Below, piece by piece: positions 1 to 7,222 of a stretch of DNA of 64,000 bases. Both the position numbers and the translations under genes were made by a program. The stretch covers positions 2,035,832 to 2,099,831 of the forward strand of contig NZ_MLJI01000001.1 in NCBI RefSeq assembly GCF_002095535.1. The letters run 5' to 3'. Each line of letters begins with the position of its first letter. Positions within the stretch are counted from its first letter, which is position 1. Origin of the DNA: Pantoea cypripedii. GTDB taxonomy: Bacteria; Pseudomonadota; Gammaproteobacteria; Enterobacterales; Enterobacteriaceae. Under the pieces are notes generated by a model. It made no database searches, was not told where the DNA came from, and was given only the letters and a program-made list of their open reading frames with translations.

Positions 1-2
1 AT

Positions 3-485
3 TACGAAATCGAACTTGGCGTGGTGATCGGCAAACGCTGTCGTCACGTTAAAGCCAGTGAGGCGGCAGGCGTGATTGCCGGTTATCTGATCGTCAACGA
101 TGTCTCGGCGCGTGACTGGCTGCACAAGTCACCGACCTTCACACTGGGTAAATCCTTCGATACCCATGGTCCGATCGGGCCGTGGATCACCACTGCCGAT
201 GAAATCCCCGATCCCCTGCGGCTGGAGATGAAGTTGTTCGTCAATGGCGAACTGCGTCAGCATGCCGACAGCGGCGACATGATTTACGACATCTATGAGC
301 AAATTGCCTATCTCTCGACGGTGATGACGCTGGAGCCGGGCGACATTCTGGCGACTGGTACGCCCTCCGGCATCGGTGCGCCGACCGGACGCTTTTTACA
401 ACCCGGTGATGTGATGCGGCTGGAGATTGCAGGCCTCGGTCATATCGAGAATCCGGTGGTTGCCGAAACCTGCCAGGAGGCATGA
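3..485 (+). CDS. Fumarylacetoacetate hydrolase (FAH) family enzyme, 5'-truncated by the window edge
   Basis: The reading frame is open from base 3, so this is the C-terminal 160 residues of a gene that begins outside the window. Visible FAH-fold marks are the metal-site segment YEIELG, then NDVSARDW, GKSFDTHGPIGPW and near the end GDILATGTPSGIGAP. Family members hydrolyse, decarboxylate or isomerise 2-keto acids with a bound divalent metal. The GKSFDT/GPIGPW pattern is that of the 2-keto-3-deoxy-acid hydrolase / ureidoglycolate lyase-like branch, so the exact reaction is open. The stop codon overlaps the start of the DUF3500 gene by 4 bp (ATGA), implying translational coupling. A second FAH protein lies in the convergent operon (6227-7102), and both probably serve aromatic ring-fission products (inference). 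Confidence 0.88.
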   Translation, partial: YEIELGVVIGKRCRHVKASEAAGVIAGYLIVNDVSARDWLHKSPTFTLGKSFDTHGPIGPWITTADEIPDPLRLEMKLFVNGELRQHADSGDMIYDIYEQIAYLSTVMTLEPGDILATGTPSGIGAPTGRFLQPGDVMRLEIAGLGHIENPVVAETCQEA

Positions 486-1708
486 TGACCCGTGACAACT
501 TTCGTGATTACCTGATGCCTGCGGATGCCGAACGTATCGGGCTGGCGCGCGGTGTCGATCTGCAAACCTATGGTGCGCGGATGCTGGCTACCGACAAAGC
601 GCAAAAACTCAGGGCGCACTGGCAGGCGATGCTGGATGAAACTTTTCGCGGTATCACCAGCAATGGCGAAGTGCAGCCGGATCTGTTTGCCCTGCGCGAT
701 GAAGGGTTTGCGGTGGAGGAGGCGGTCAGGGCGGCACAGGCATTATTGTCCACGCTGGATAGCGCGCAACAGCAGCAGGTGAGTTATGCCATCGACGCCA
801 AACAGTGGCGTGCCTGGTACAACCCGGAAATTCCTTTCAATGATTATGGTGTCCGGCTGGATGAAACCGCCGCGCCAACCCGTGAAGCTTTCTGGTCCTT
901 ACTGCAAAGCTGCACCAGCGCACGCGGTTTCCGCAAAGTGCAGCAGGTGATGGATGCCAACCATTTTCTCGGTGAACTCTACGATCTCACCCACATCATG
1001 AACCGCTGGAGCTTCCATTTTCTGCTGTTTGGCACCCCCTCGACCACGCAGCCGTGGGGTTGGTCGATCTACGGTCATCATGTGGCGTTTTGTTGCTTTA
1101 TCAGCGGCAGGCAACTGGTGATTGCGCCGACCTTTTTTGGCGTTGAACCCAATGTGATCGAACGGGGTGATGCCAGCGATTGCGTGCTGTTCCGTGAAGA
1201 GGAGCAGCTCGGTCTGGCGTTGATGCAATCCCTTAGCAGCGATCAACAACAACGCGCCACCATTTATGCGTTGATGGAAGACCCGTTGATGCCTGCCGAA
1301 CGCTTTAATTTTGCCGATCAACGCCATCTCGGTGGCGCGTTTCAGGATAACCGGGTGATCCCGCTGGAAGGGGTATGCGTGGCGGAGTTTACCCCGGCGC
1401 AGCGCGCCAGCCTGATGGCGCTGGTGGCGGTATTTGTCGATTTTCTGCCGGATGGCCCGCGAGCCTGGCGTCTGCGCCAAATCGAAGACCATCTGGATGA
1501 CAGCTGGTGGAGCTGGATTGGCGGCCACGGTGATGACGATGTGTTTTATTACCGCCTGCAAAGCCCGGTGGTGATGCTGGAGTTTGATCATCACAGCGGC
1601 ATGTGGCTGACCAATGAGCAACCGGCGCGTTTCCACATTCACACCATCACCCGCATACCCAACGGCAACGACTACGGCAAGGCATTGCTGTCGCAGTTGC
1701 AGAAGTAA
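482..1708 (+). CDS. DUF3500 family protein of unknown function
   Basis: A 408-residue cytoplasmic-looking protein with no signal peptide or membrane segment. The central signature WGWSIYGHHVAF followed by FFGVEPN, and a late His-rich stretch (LEFDHHSG, RFHIHTITR), match what I recall of DUF3500. The many histidines suggest a metal or cofactor site, but no activity can be assigned. The start overlaps the upstream FAH stop by 4 bp and is preceded by CAGGAGG; the ATG three bases downstream (485) is an equal alternative. It sits between a FAH enzyme and an OprD porin in a catabolic island, so a role in breakdown of an aromatic or related acid is inferred from context only. Confidence 0.82.
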   Translation: MMTRDNFRDYLMPADAERIGLARGVDLQTYGARMLATDKAQKLRAHWQAMLDETFRGITSNGEVQPDLFALRDEGFAVEEAVRAAQALLSTLDSAQQQQVSYAIDAKQWRAWYNPEIPFNDYGVRLDETAAPTREAFWSLLQSCTSARGFRKVQQVMDANHFLGELYDLTHIMNRWSFHFLLFGTPSTTQPWGWSIYGHHVAFCCFISGRQLVIAPTFFGVEPNVIERGDASDCVLFREEEQLGLALMQSLSSDQQQRATIYALMEDPLMPAERFNFADQRHLGGAFQDNRVIPLEGVCVAEFTPAQRASLMALVAVFVDFLPDGPRAWRLRQIEDHLDDSWWSWIGGHGDDDVFYYRLQSPVVMLEFDHHSGMWLTNEQPARFHIHTITRIPNGNDYGKALLSQLQK

Positions 1709-1828
1709 TCTCAGGCTGCAAAGCCTGAACTCCTGTCGTACCGGGTGACGTCGTTTTGCCCGGGTAACCCAAAGTGTCAATTGACCGTTCCCTCACGGGA
1801 CGCGGATGGTTTCGCTGTGCCTAAAAAA

Positions 1829-1882
1829 GGTCGGCATTAATGCCGACCCTACAAGGACGTAGGGTGCGCATTGATGCGCACC
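1829..1882. repeat. REP-like repeat pair, type B
   Basis: Two adjacent imperfect palindromes: GGTCGGCATTAATGCCGACC followed by CTAC (1829-1852), then GTAGGG leading into TGCGCATTGATGCGCA (1859-1882). The same two units in the same order recur at 50379-50430. They sit between the DUF3500 gene and the porin gene. The hairpin pair probably affects mRNA decay or acts as a weak terminator (inference). Confidence 0.75.
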
Positions 1883-1918
1883 TGCAAACCCTACACATTA
1901 TTACGAGGTTATCAGGCA

Positions 1919-3253
1919 ATGCATGTTCAGAAAAAAACCAAAATTGCTGCATTAACCGTAGTGCCTCTGGCGTTGTTCTGCGGTAACTGCTTTGCGGAGG
2001 CAGCACCTGCATCTGACTCCGACAGCTTTAATGACTGGCTCACACAAGGCAATATCTCGGGCGAGCTAAAAACCATGACCTTCTTTAAAGAATTTAGCGG
2101 CACTCTGCCCAATAAACGCACCAGCTCGGCGGGAGGGGATATCCAGTACCGCAGCCCGCAGGCGGCGGGATTTAGCGTGGGATTGGGGGTCTATGGGGCC
2201 TATAACTTTGGATTAAACAACGACGATCCGGAAAAGACCGAGATCTATCTGCCATCCGAAGACGTGACCGTGCTGGGTAAGGCCTTCCTGCGTTATCAGG
2301 GATATGGCTTTGATCTCCAGGGCGGACGTATCGGGCTGGATACGCCCTTCGCCAATGAAGGTGAAGGCTGGACCATGATCCCGGCGCTGTATGAAGGGTT
2401 TGGCGGCAGCTATGCCCTGAATAACACCGGCGACTTCCGGCTGAATGCGTACCGCATTTATCGGTTCAAACCCGAAAGTTCGGACGAATTTGGCAAAGGC
2501 GATGCCGGTGCCCCTGAGATTGAAGACACCAGCATGCCATCGGTGGACAGCAATGGCTTCACCACCGTGGGCCTGCGCTATGGGCAGCAATGGAACACCC
2601 TCGCCGAAGCCTGGTATTACAACTTTGATAAACGCGCCCAGCTGGGTTATGGCGGGGTGCAACTGCCGGTCTCCGCGCTGAAGTTTGGTAACTGGACGCC
2701 GTACTGGGGCGCGCAATATCTGCATGAATGGGACGCCAGCGATCAGGCGTATCCCTATCACAACATCGATACCGACCTTTATTCCGGGCGTATCGGCATG
2801 AAAACGCGCAATCACGATCTCTATTTCGCCGCGACCTATGTGCCGCGTAAAGAGGATGCCTTCCTGAGTGGGGGGTTCTTCGCCCCTTATAGCTACGGCA
2901 TTTATGACCATACTCCGCTGGAGAGCGGTCAACCACTGGTTTCGATGGTCACCACCAACCAGCCCGGTAAGGCGTTTGCCCTGCGCTATGCGTATCACGA
3001 CGAGAAGTACCTCGGGGTGTTTGGCCTGACGCGGCTGGAACTGGAAGACTCCAGCGGCATTTACTATCCGCTGCCGGCCGAGAATATCAACGCGGCCTTT
3101 ATGATTCTCGGTTACAACGTCACGCCACGCCTGCATCTGGAATTCGAGTTTGACTACGTCCATTCCCCTAATGAGGTGACGGGCAACTATCACGCCGAGC
3201 GCCTGCGTCTGGTGTACCGCTTTGGCGCGAAAATGGCGGATGACGATTATTAA
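1919..3253 (+). CDS. OprD-family outer-membrane porin
   Basis: A 444-residue protein whose first ~25 residues form a signal peptide (basic MHVQKKTK, a hydrophobic core, then FAEAAPA). The mature part shows the alternating aromatic/polar pattern of a beta-barrel and the typical OprD opening (FNDWLTQGNISGELKTMTFF). ATG 1919 was chosen because ACGAGG precedes it and the signal peptide begins there; an earlier in-frame ATG at 1871 has no ribosome site and would place 16 residues ahead of the signal. OprD porins admit small acidic or aromatic nutrients. The RidA gene follows 12 bp downstream in the same unit. It is inferred to be the outer-membrane entry for the substrate of this island. The C-terminus ends in Tyr rather than the usual Phe. 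Confidence 0.87.
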   Translation: MHVQKKTKIAALTVVPLALFCGNCFAEAAPASDSDSFNDWLTQGNISGELKTMTFFKEFSGTLPNKRTSSAGGDIQYRSPQAAGFSVGLGVYGAYNFGLNNDDPEKTEIYLPSEDVTVLGKAFLRYQGYGFDLQGGRIGLDTPFANEGEGWTMIPALYEGFGGSYALNNTGDFRLNAYRIYRFKPESSDEFGKGDAGAPEIEDTSMPSVDSNGFTTVGLRYGQQWNTLAEAWYYNFDKRAQLGYGGVQLPVSALKFGNWTPYWGAQYLHEWDASDQAYPYHNIDTDLYSGRIGMKTRNHDLYFAATYVPRKEDAFLSGGFFAPYSYGIYDHTPLESGQPLVSMVTTNQPGKAFALRYAYHDEKYLGVFGLTRLELEDSSGIYYPLPAENINAAFMILGYNVTPRLHLEFEFDYVHSPNEVTGNYHAERLRLVYRFGAKMADDDY

Positions 3254-3265
3254 TCAGGAGGCAAT

Positions 3266-3652
3266 ATGGCTACACGCGAAAGCATTTATATCGACGCTTT
3301 TCCCCATGCGAATCCGATCCCGGCTGCGTGTCGGGTGGGATCGATGCTGTATTCCGGGGTGATTTATGGCCGGGACCCACAGACGCAGCAGGTGCCCGCC
3401 GATTTGGGCGAGCAGTGCGCGCTGATGTTCCGGCATATGGCGAGCATCGTCTGTGCGGCAGGCGGCAGCATGGAAGATGTTATCAAGGTGACGTTATGGA
3501 TGCAGGATAAAACCCAGCGCGAGGTGGTGAATCGCTACTGGCTACAGGCTTTTCCGCAGCCACATTCACGCCCGGCACGTCACGCGCTGGAGGGCAACTT
3601 CAGCGGCAATACCTTAATTCAATGCGACTTTATTGCCGTGCTGGCACGCTAA
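3266..3652 (+). CDS. RidA (YjgF/UK114) family protein
   Basis: A 128-residue single-domain protein of normal RidA length. Recognisable elements are the early SGVIYGRDP stretch, GGSMEDVIKVTLWM in the middle and the late R-P-A-R-H-A segment. RidA proteins hydrolyse reactive enamine/imine intermediates; relatives in aromatic pathways act as 2-aminomuconate deaminases. It lies 12 bp after the porin gene with GGAGG immediately ahead of ATG. Together with the ACMSD-like amidohydrolase, HpaH and an aldolase in the facing operon, a deaminase step on a nitrogen-containing ring-fission product is possible, but general imine detoxification is equally consistent. Confidence 0.88.
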   Translation: MATRESIYIDAFPHANPIPAACRVGSMLYSGVIYGRDPQTQQVPADLGEQCALMFRHMASIVCAAGGSMEDVIKVTLWMQDKTQREVVNRYWLQAFPQPHSRPARHALEGNFSGNTLIQCDFIAVLAR

Positions 3653-3727
3653 TCCCCTGATAGCGGGCAGTATTTGTATCTGCCCGCCGCTTTCTCTATA
3701 TTGCCTGTGAGTCATATCCATCTGGAC

Positions 3728-3748
3728 TATATCGAAAATTTCGATATA
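3728..3748. promoter_or_regulatory. Perfect 21-bp palindrome upstream of the PadR gene (probable autoregulatory operator)
   Basis: Arms TATATCGAAA and TTTCGATATA flank a single central base; every pair matches. The dyad ends 53 bp before the PadR start codon. Its outer hexamers, TATATC-N9-GATATA, recur with identical spacing at 11965-11985 ahead of the - strand catabolic operon. Confidence 0.7.
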
Positions 3749-3801
3749 TTTAAATTCAGTGAGATTTGTGTGGTTATTCAGGTAACAGCGCGGGGGCAGA
3801 C

Positions 3802-4623
3802 ATGGTCGGACAGAGCGAATTGGACACGCAACCTGCGGGTGGCAAAACGGGCCGCCGGGCGCGCGCCTTTGATTATGGCGAATTACGTCTGTTATTGCTG
3901 GCAATTATCGCCAAACAACCCAGCCATGGCTACGAACTGATTCATGAAGTCAACGAACGGCTGGGCGGCACCTATAAACCCAGCCCCGGCGTACTCTATC
4001 CGGCCTTAACCTGGCTCTACGATCGCGGCTACGCCGAAATCGATTTAGAGAAAGGTGGACGCAAACGCTACACCATCACCGAGGAAGGGAATGCATTCCT
4101 CAGCGCCAATAAAACCGTGATTGATATGCTGGTGGCGCGCGTGGTGCCGAAGGGGCAAGGGCACGGCAAGTCACCGCAGGCGATTGTGGAGGCGATGGAT
4201 CATCTGAAACGTGCACTCAGCCTGCGCGCCAAAATGGAACCGGTAGCGGAGCAGGTAGTGACGCGTATCGGAGAGATTATCCATGTCGCGGCCAACCAGA
4301 TCGAAGCCCTGCTCAATGCGCCGATGCTGAGCGATGGGGCGGCAACATGCGTGGCCAATATCGTCACCCCTAACGGTGAGCGTTTTCTGCGCCGCCTCGG
4401 CAGCCATTTTCAGCATCGCACGCCGGTGGTGATGGATGAAAACAGCGGCCATTTCCGCATGAGTATGGGCGAAGTGCGGATGGAAGCGCTGGACGGCATT
4501 TTTCGTGTCACCTTAACCGCGCTGAATGACGAAAAACTGATTGAGATGCAACATATTCTGGTGCGTCATCTGGAAGAGGCCGCAGTGCGGGAAACGCTGG
4601 ACGTGGTGTGGCAGCCAGCCTGA
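3802..4623 (+). CDS. PadR-family transcriptional regulator fused to a C-terminal DUF2218 domain
   Basis: A 273-residue protein. Residues ~25-100 form the PadR winged helix (LLLLAIIAKQPSHGYELIHE, SPGVLYPALTWLYDRGY, GRKRYTIT). An alpha-helical linker follows. Residues ~178-270 match my memory of DUF2218 (FLRRLGSHFQHRTPV, LVRHLEEAAVRETL, terminal VVW). Start ATG 3802 follows a G-rich ribosome site; an upstream start at 3766 has none and would encroach on the operator. The PadR half resembles the iron/nickel-responsive YqjI (NfeR) type, and DUF2218 often occurs near siderophore/ferric-reductase genes, so metal or redox sensing is possible. The shared operator with the convergent operon suggests it is that operon's regulator (inference). 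Confidence 0.88.
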   Translation: MVGQSELDTQPAGGKTGRRARAFDYGELRLLLLAIIAKQPSHGYELIHEVNERLGGTYKPSPGVLYPALTWLYDRGYAEIDLEKGGRKRYTITEEGNAFLSANKTVIDMLVARVVPKGQGHGKSPQAIVEAMDHLKRALSLRAKMEPVAEQVVTRIGEIIHVAANQIEALLNAPMLSDGAATCVANIVTPNGERFLRRLGSHFQHRTPVVMDENSGHFRMSMGEVRMEALDGIFRVTLTALNDEKLIEMQHILVRHLEEAAVRETLDVVWQPA

Positions 4624-4648
4624 CCCGCGCCGCCACGGTTTTGTGCAA

Positions 4649-5413
4649 TTAACGGAAATCCGCCGCCAGTGCCGAGGTGGCTTTCACCAGCAGCCCGACA
4701 TCACTGCCCACCGCGACAAAGGTGGCACCCAGCGCCAGATAACGCGCACAAAGTTTCGCATCGGCACTCAGAATCCCCGCCGCCTTGCCATGTGACTGAA
4801 TGCGCAGCAGCGCCGCTTCTACCGCCTGCTGTACCTCAGCGGCGGCGGGTTGTCCCGGATAGCCCATATCTGCCGCCAGATCGGCCGGACCAATAAACAC
4901 CCCATCGACACCCTCAGTGGCGGTAATCGCATCCAGCTGCGCCAGGCCCGCACGGCTTTCCACCTGCACCAGCAGACAAATCTGCGCATTGGCGGTGGTC
5001 AGATAATCCGGCGTGCGGTTAAAGGCCGAAGCCCGTGCCAGCGCCGCACCCACACCGCGTATGCCGTGCGGCGGATAGCGCACCGCTTTCACCAGCGCCT
5101 GCGCCTGTTCTGCACTCTCCACCATCGGGATCAGCAGCGTCTGCGCGCCAATATCCAGCAGCTGTTTTATCAACCAGGGGGCATCCATCGGTGCACGTAC
5201 CACGGCATGTGCCGGTGCTGCCGCCAGTGCCTGGAGCTGGCTCATCAGCAGCGGCACATCATTGGGCGCGTGTTCACCATCCAGCAGCAGCCAGTCAAAA
5301 CCGGCAGCGCCGCAAATCTCGGCGCTGTAGGGGCTGGCCAGTGCCAGCCACAGGCCAATCTGCGCCTGTTTGTGTTGCAAAGCCTGTTTAAAACCATTGA
5401 TCGGTGCGGACAT
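4649..5413 (-). CDS. hpaI: HpaI-type class II aldolase (4-hydroxy-2-oxoheptanedioate aldolase)
   Basis: A 254-residue HpcH/HpaI aldolase. Family marks are GLWLALASPYSAEI near the N-terminus, the LLLDGEHAPND segment with the catalytic His, PMVESAEQA, and the metal-binding region QVESRAGL followed by GVFIGPADLAADMG. HpaI splits 4-hydroxy-2-oxoheptanedioate into pyruvate and succinic semialdehyde at the end of the homoprotocatechuate meta-cleavage route; close relatives accept other 2-keto-4-hydroxy acids. Start ATG 5413 lies 7 nt after the HpaH stop with GAGG ahead of it; a much longer upstream reading overlaps hpaH and is not protein-like. It is the last gene of the operon and ends 25 bp from the convergent PadR gene. 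Confidence 0.93.
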   Translation of the reverse strand: MSAPINGFKQALQHKQAQIGLWLALASPYSAEICGAAGFDWLLLDGEHAPNDVPLLMSQLQALAAAPAHAVVRAPMDAPWLIKQLLDIGAQTLLIPMVESAEQAQALVKAVRYPPHGIRGVGAALARASAFNRTPDYLTTANAQICLLVQVESRAGLAQLDAITATEGVDGVFIGPADLAADMGYPGQPAAAEVQQAVEAALLRIQSHGKAAGILSADAKLCARYLALGATFVAVGSDVGLLVKATSALAADFR

Positions 5414-5420
5414 CGTTGCC

Positions 5421-6227
5421 TCACGCAAAGTAGCAGCTGACCGAGCCATGACGGCCATAGTCAGCATGGATGGTATCGCCATGACGGGCCTCAATCGGGC
5501 GGATAAAGGAACCGGCCAGCACAATCTGTCCGGCGGCGAGGTGGTCGCCATACTGCGCCAGCCGGTTTGCCAGCCAGGCAATGCCGCGTGCCGGATGGTT
5601 CAGCACTCCCGCCCCCAGCCCGGTTTCCTCAACGGTGGCATTACGCGACACAATCGCGCCCAGCCAGCGCATATCAACGTTTTCCGGGGAAAATAACTGG
5701 CTGCCCAGCACCACACCGGCATTGGCGGCGTTGTCGGACACGGTATCGACGATGGTGCGCGCTTTGCCACTGGCGGCATCGCTGCGCACGATGCGGGTAT
5801 CCAGAATTTCCAGCGCGGGTAACACGTAAGCCGTCGCCGCCAGCACCGCTTCGACATCCACATCCGGCCCGTGTAACGGTGACTTGAGTACAAAGGCCAG
5901 CTCCGCTTCAATACGCGGCTGAATAAAACGTTCGGCGGGAATGGTGGCACCATCGTCAAACACCATATTGTCGAACAACACGCCGGAGTCGGGGGTGTCG
6001 ATGTTCAGGGCGTATTGCATCGCTTTTGAGGTCAGGCCAATTTTCCAGCCAATCACCTTGCGCCCCCCCTCAATCTTTTGCCGCACCCACGCCTGTTGCA
6101 CCGCGTAAGCATCGTCCAGCGTCATCGCCGGGAAGCGCAGCGATAGCAATCCGGTCTGACTGCGGCTGTGTTCGGCCTGATCGAGCGCCTCTACGGCGGT
6201 TAATAATTCGCTCTGGCTCAGCATCAT
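5421..6227 (-). CDS. hpaH: HpaH-type 2-oxo-hept-4-ene-1,7-dioate hydratase
   Basis: A 268-residue member of the hydratase/decarboxylase branch of the FAH superfamily. Visible marks are YAVQQAWV, GWKIGLTSKAMQ, the metal-ligand segment PRIEAELAFV and ALEILDTRI. The enzyme adds water across the double bond of the 2-oxoalkenoate made by the FAH isomerase/decarboxylase and passes the product to HpaI. ATG 6227 overlaps the FAH stop by one base (TGATG); ATG 6224 and GTG 6230 are alternatives. Tight packing with the FAH gene upstream and hpaI downstream indicates one co-translated block. Length equals the E. coli HpaH type. Confidence 0.93.
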   Translation of the reverse strand: MMLSQSELLTAVEALDQAEHSRSQTGLLSLRFPAMTLDDAYAVQQAWVRQKIEGGRKVIGWKIGLTSKAMQYALNIDTPDSGVLFDNMVFDDGATIPAERFIQPRIEAELAFVLKSPLHGPDVDVEAVLAATAYVLPALEILDTRIVRSDAASGKARTIVDTVSDNAANAGVVLGSQLFSPENVDMRWLGAIVSRNATVEETGLGAGVLNHPARGIAWLANRLAQYGDHLAAGQIVLAGSFIRPIEARHGDTIHADYGRHGSVSCYFA

Positions 6228-7102
6228 CACACCTCATCCTGAACGGTATTACGCAGGGTGCCGATACCCTCGGCATGCACTTCAATCACATCGCCCGGTT
6301 TCAGCCAGACGGGAGGATCAAAACGCGCTCCAGCCCCGGTGGGGGTGCCGGTAAAGATAATGTCGCCGGGATTGAGCGGAATAAAGGTGGAGATATAGGC
6401 GATGATCCAGCTAAACGAGAAGGTCATATGGCGGGTACGATCGTCCTGACGCAGCTCGCCATTCACATGGGTGGTTAAACGAATATCAGCCAGCTGTGCG
6501 GCATCGCTGAACGGCACCAGCCACGGGCCGATTGCCCCGGAGCGATAGAAGTTTTTACCCTGGGTCACGTTAAATTTGCTGTGGCGCACCCAGTCGCGCA
6601 CCGTCCCTTCGTTACCGACGGTAATGGCGGCGATATGGTTCAGCGCCTCACTTTCAGCAATGCGGCGACCGGCTTTACCTATCACGATCACCACTTCACC
6701 TTCGTAATCGAGTTGCTCGCTCTCGGCGGGGCGCAGCAACGGTTGCTGATGGCCGGTGAGGGACTCGATGAAGCGCACAAACATCGACGGATAATCCGCT
6801 GCCGTCTGCCCGTCTTTATATTCCGCGTTGCGGTTGGGATAGTTGACGCCGATGCACAGGATTTTACCTGGCTGGCTCAGCGGCACTTCGTACTGAATAT
6901 CGGCCAGCGCGTAATCCACCGGCAGGTTTTGCGCCTCAGCCGCCAGGGACGCCAGCGCCTGATCGGCAATCACCGCATCCAGCGTCGGCCAGCGTGTGCC
7001 AAAGCGCGGCGTAAGATCGATAACACCGGCACCGCTGATCAAACCATATCCCTGCAACCGACCTTTGTCGGCTGAAAAACGGATAAATTGTGGTCGTTCC
7101 AC
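6227..7102 (-). CDS. FAH-family isomerase/decarboxylase or hydrolase (HpaG-like role)
   Basis: A 291-residue full-length FAH protein. An N-terminal domain is followed by the catalytic fold: GKILCIGVNYPNR, the metal ligands in LDYEGEVVIVIGK, NEGTVRDWVR, GKNFYRSGAIGPW and GDIIFTGTPTGAGA. The start is GTG at 7102, chosen because AAGGAG precedes it by 7 nt; the ATG-like extension to 7180 would be read through a predicted terminator. In a homoprotocatechuate-type pathway a FAH-fold protein performs decarboxylation and isomerisation before HpaH. It begins a sub-block (FAH-HpaH-HpaI) separated from the amidohydrolase gene by 120 bp that contain a terminator-like hairpin. Confidence 0.9.
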   Translation of the reverse strand: MERPQFIRFSADKGRLQGYGLISGAGVIDLTPRFGTRWPTLDAVIADQALASLAAEAQNLPVDYALADIQYEVPLSQPGKILCIGVNYPNRNAEYKDGQTAADYPSMFVRFIESLTGHQQPLLRPAESEQLDYEGEVVIVIGKAGRRIAESEALNHIAAITVGNEGTVRDWVRHSKFNVTQGKNFYRSGAIGPWLVPFSDAAQLADIRLTTHVNGELRQDDRTRHMTFSFSWIIAYISTFIPLNPGDIIFTGTPTGAGARFDPPVWLKPGDVIEVHAEGIGTLRNTVQDEV

Positions 7103-7120
7103 GGGTTTTCTCCTTCTTTT

Positions 7121-7150
7121 AGCAAAAATACGGCGAGCAGAAGCCCGCCG
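7121..7150 (-). terminator. Terminator-like hairpin inside the catabolic operon
   Basis: Read on the - strand, CGGCGGGC-TTCT-GCTCGCCG forms an 8-bp stem (one G-U pair) followed by TATTTTT. It lies between the amidohydrolase and the FAH genes and would reduce expression of the distal FAH-hpaH-hpaI block unless read through. Confidence 0.6.
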
Positions 7151-7222
7151 CTCCCAGCATGGTGGCTGAGCAGTGTTCAAGACACAGGAGGGTTTACGGC
7201 GTTGACGCAGCGCCGTGGCGCG

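Noticed and set aside
899..1780. 293-residue open frame on the - strand opposite the DUF3500 gene
   Set aside because: Antisense shadow; the + strand product shows DUF3500 motifs and operon overlap.
2213..3193. 326-residue open frame on the - strand opposite the porin gene
   Set aside because: It lies wholly opposite an OprD gene with signal peptide and family motifs, and its own product has no recognisable domain or ribosome site.
4850..5440. 196-residue open frame opposite hpaI
   Set aside because: Low-complexity Gln/His/Arg composition typical of an antisense shadow, opposite a full-length HpaI aldolase.
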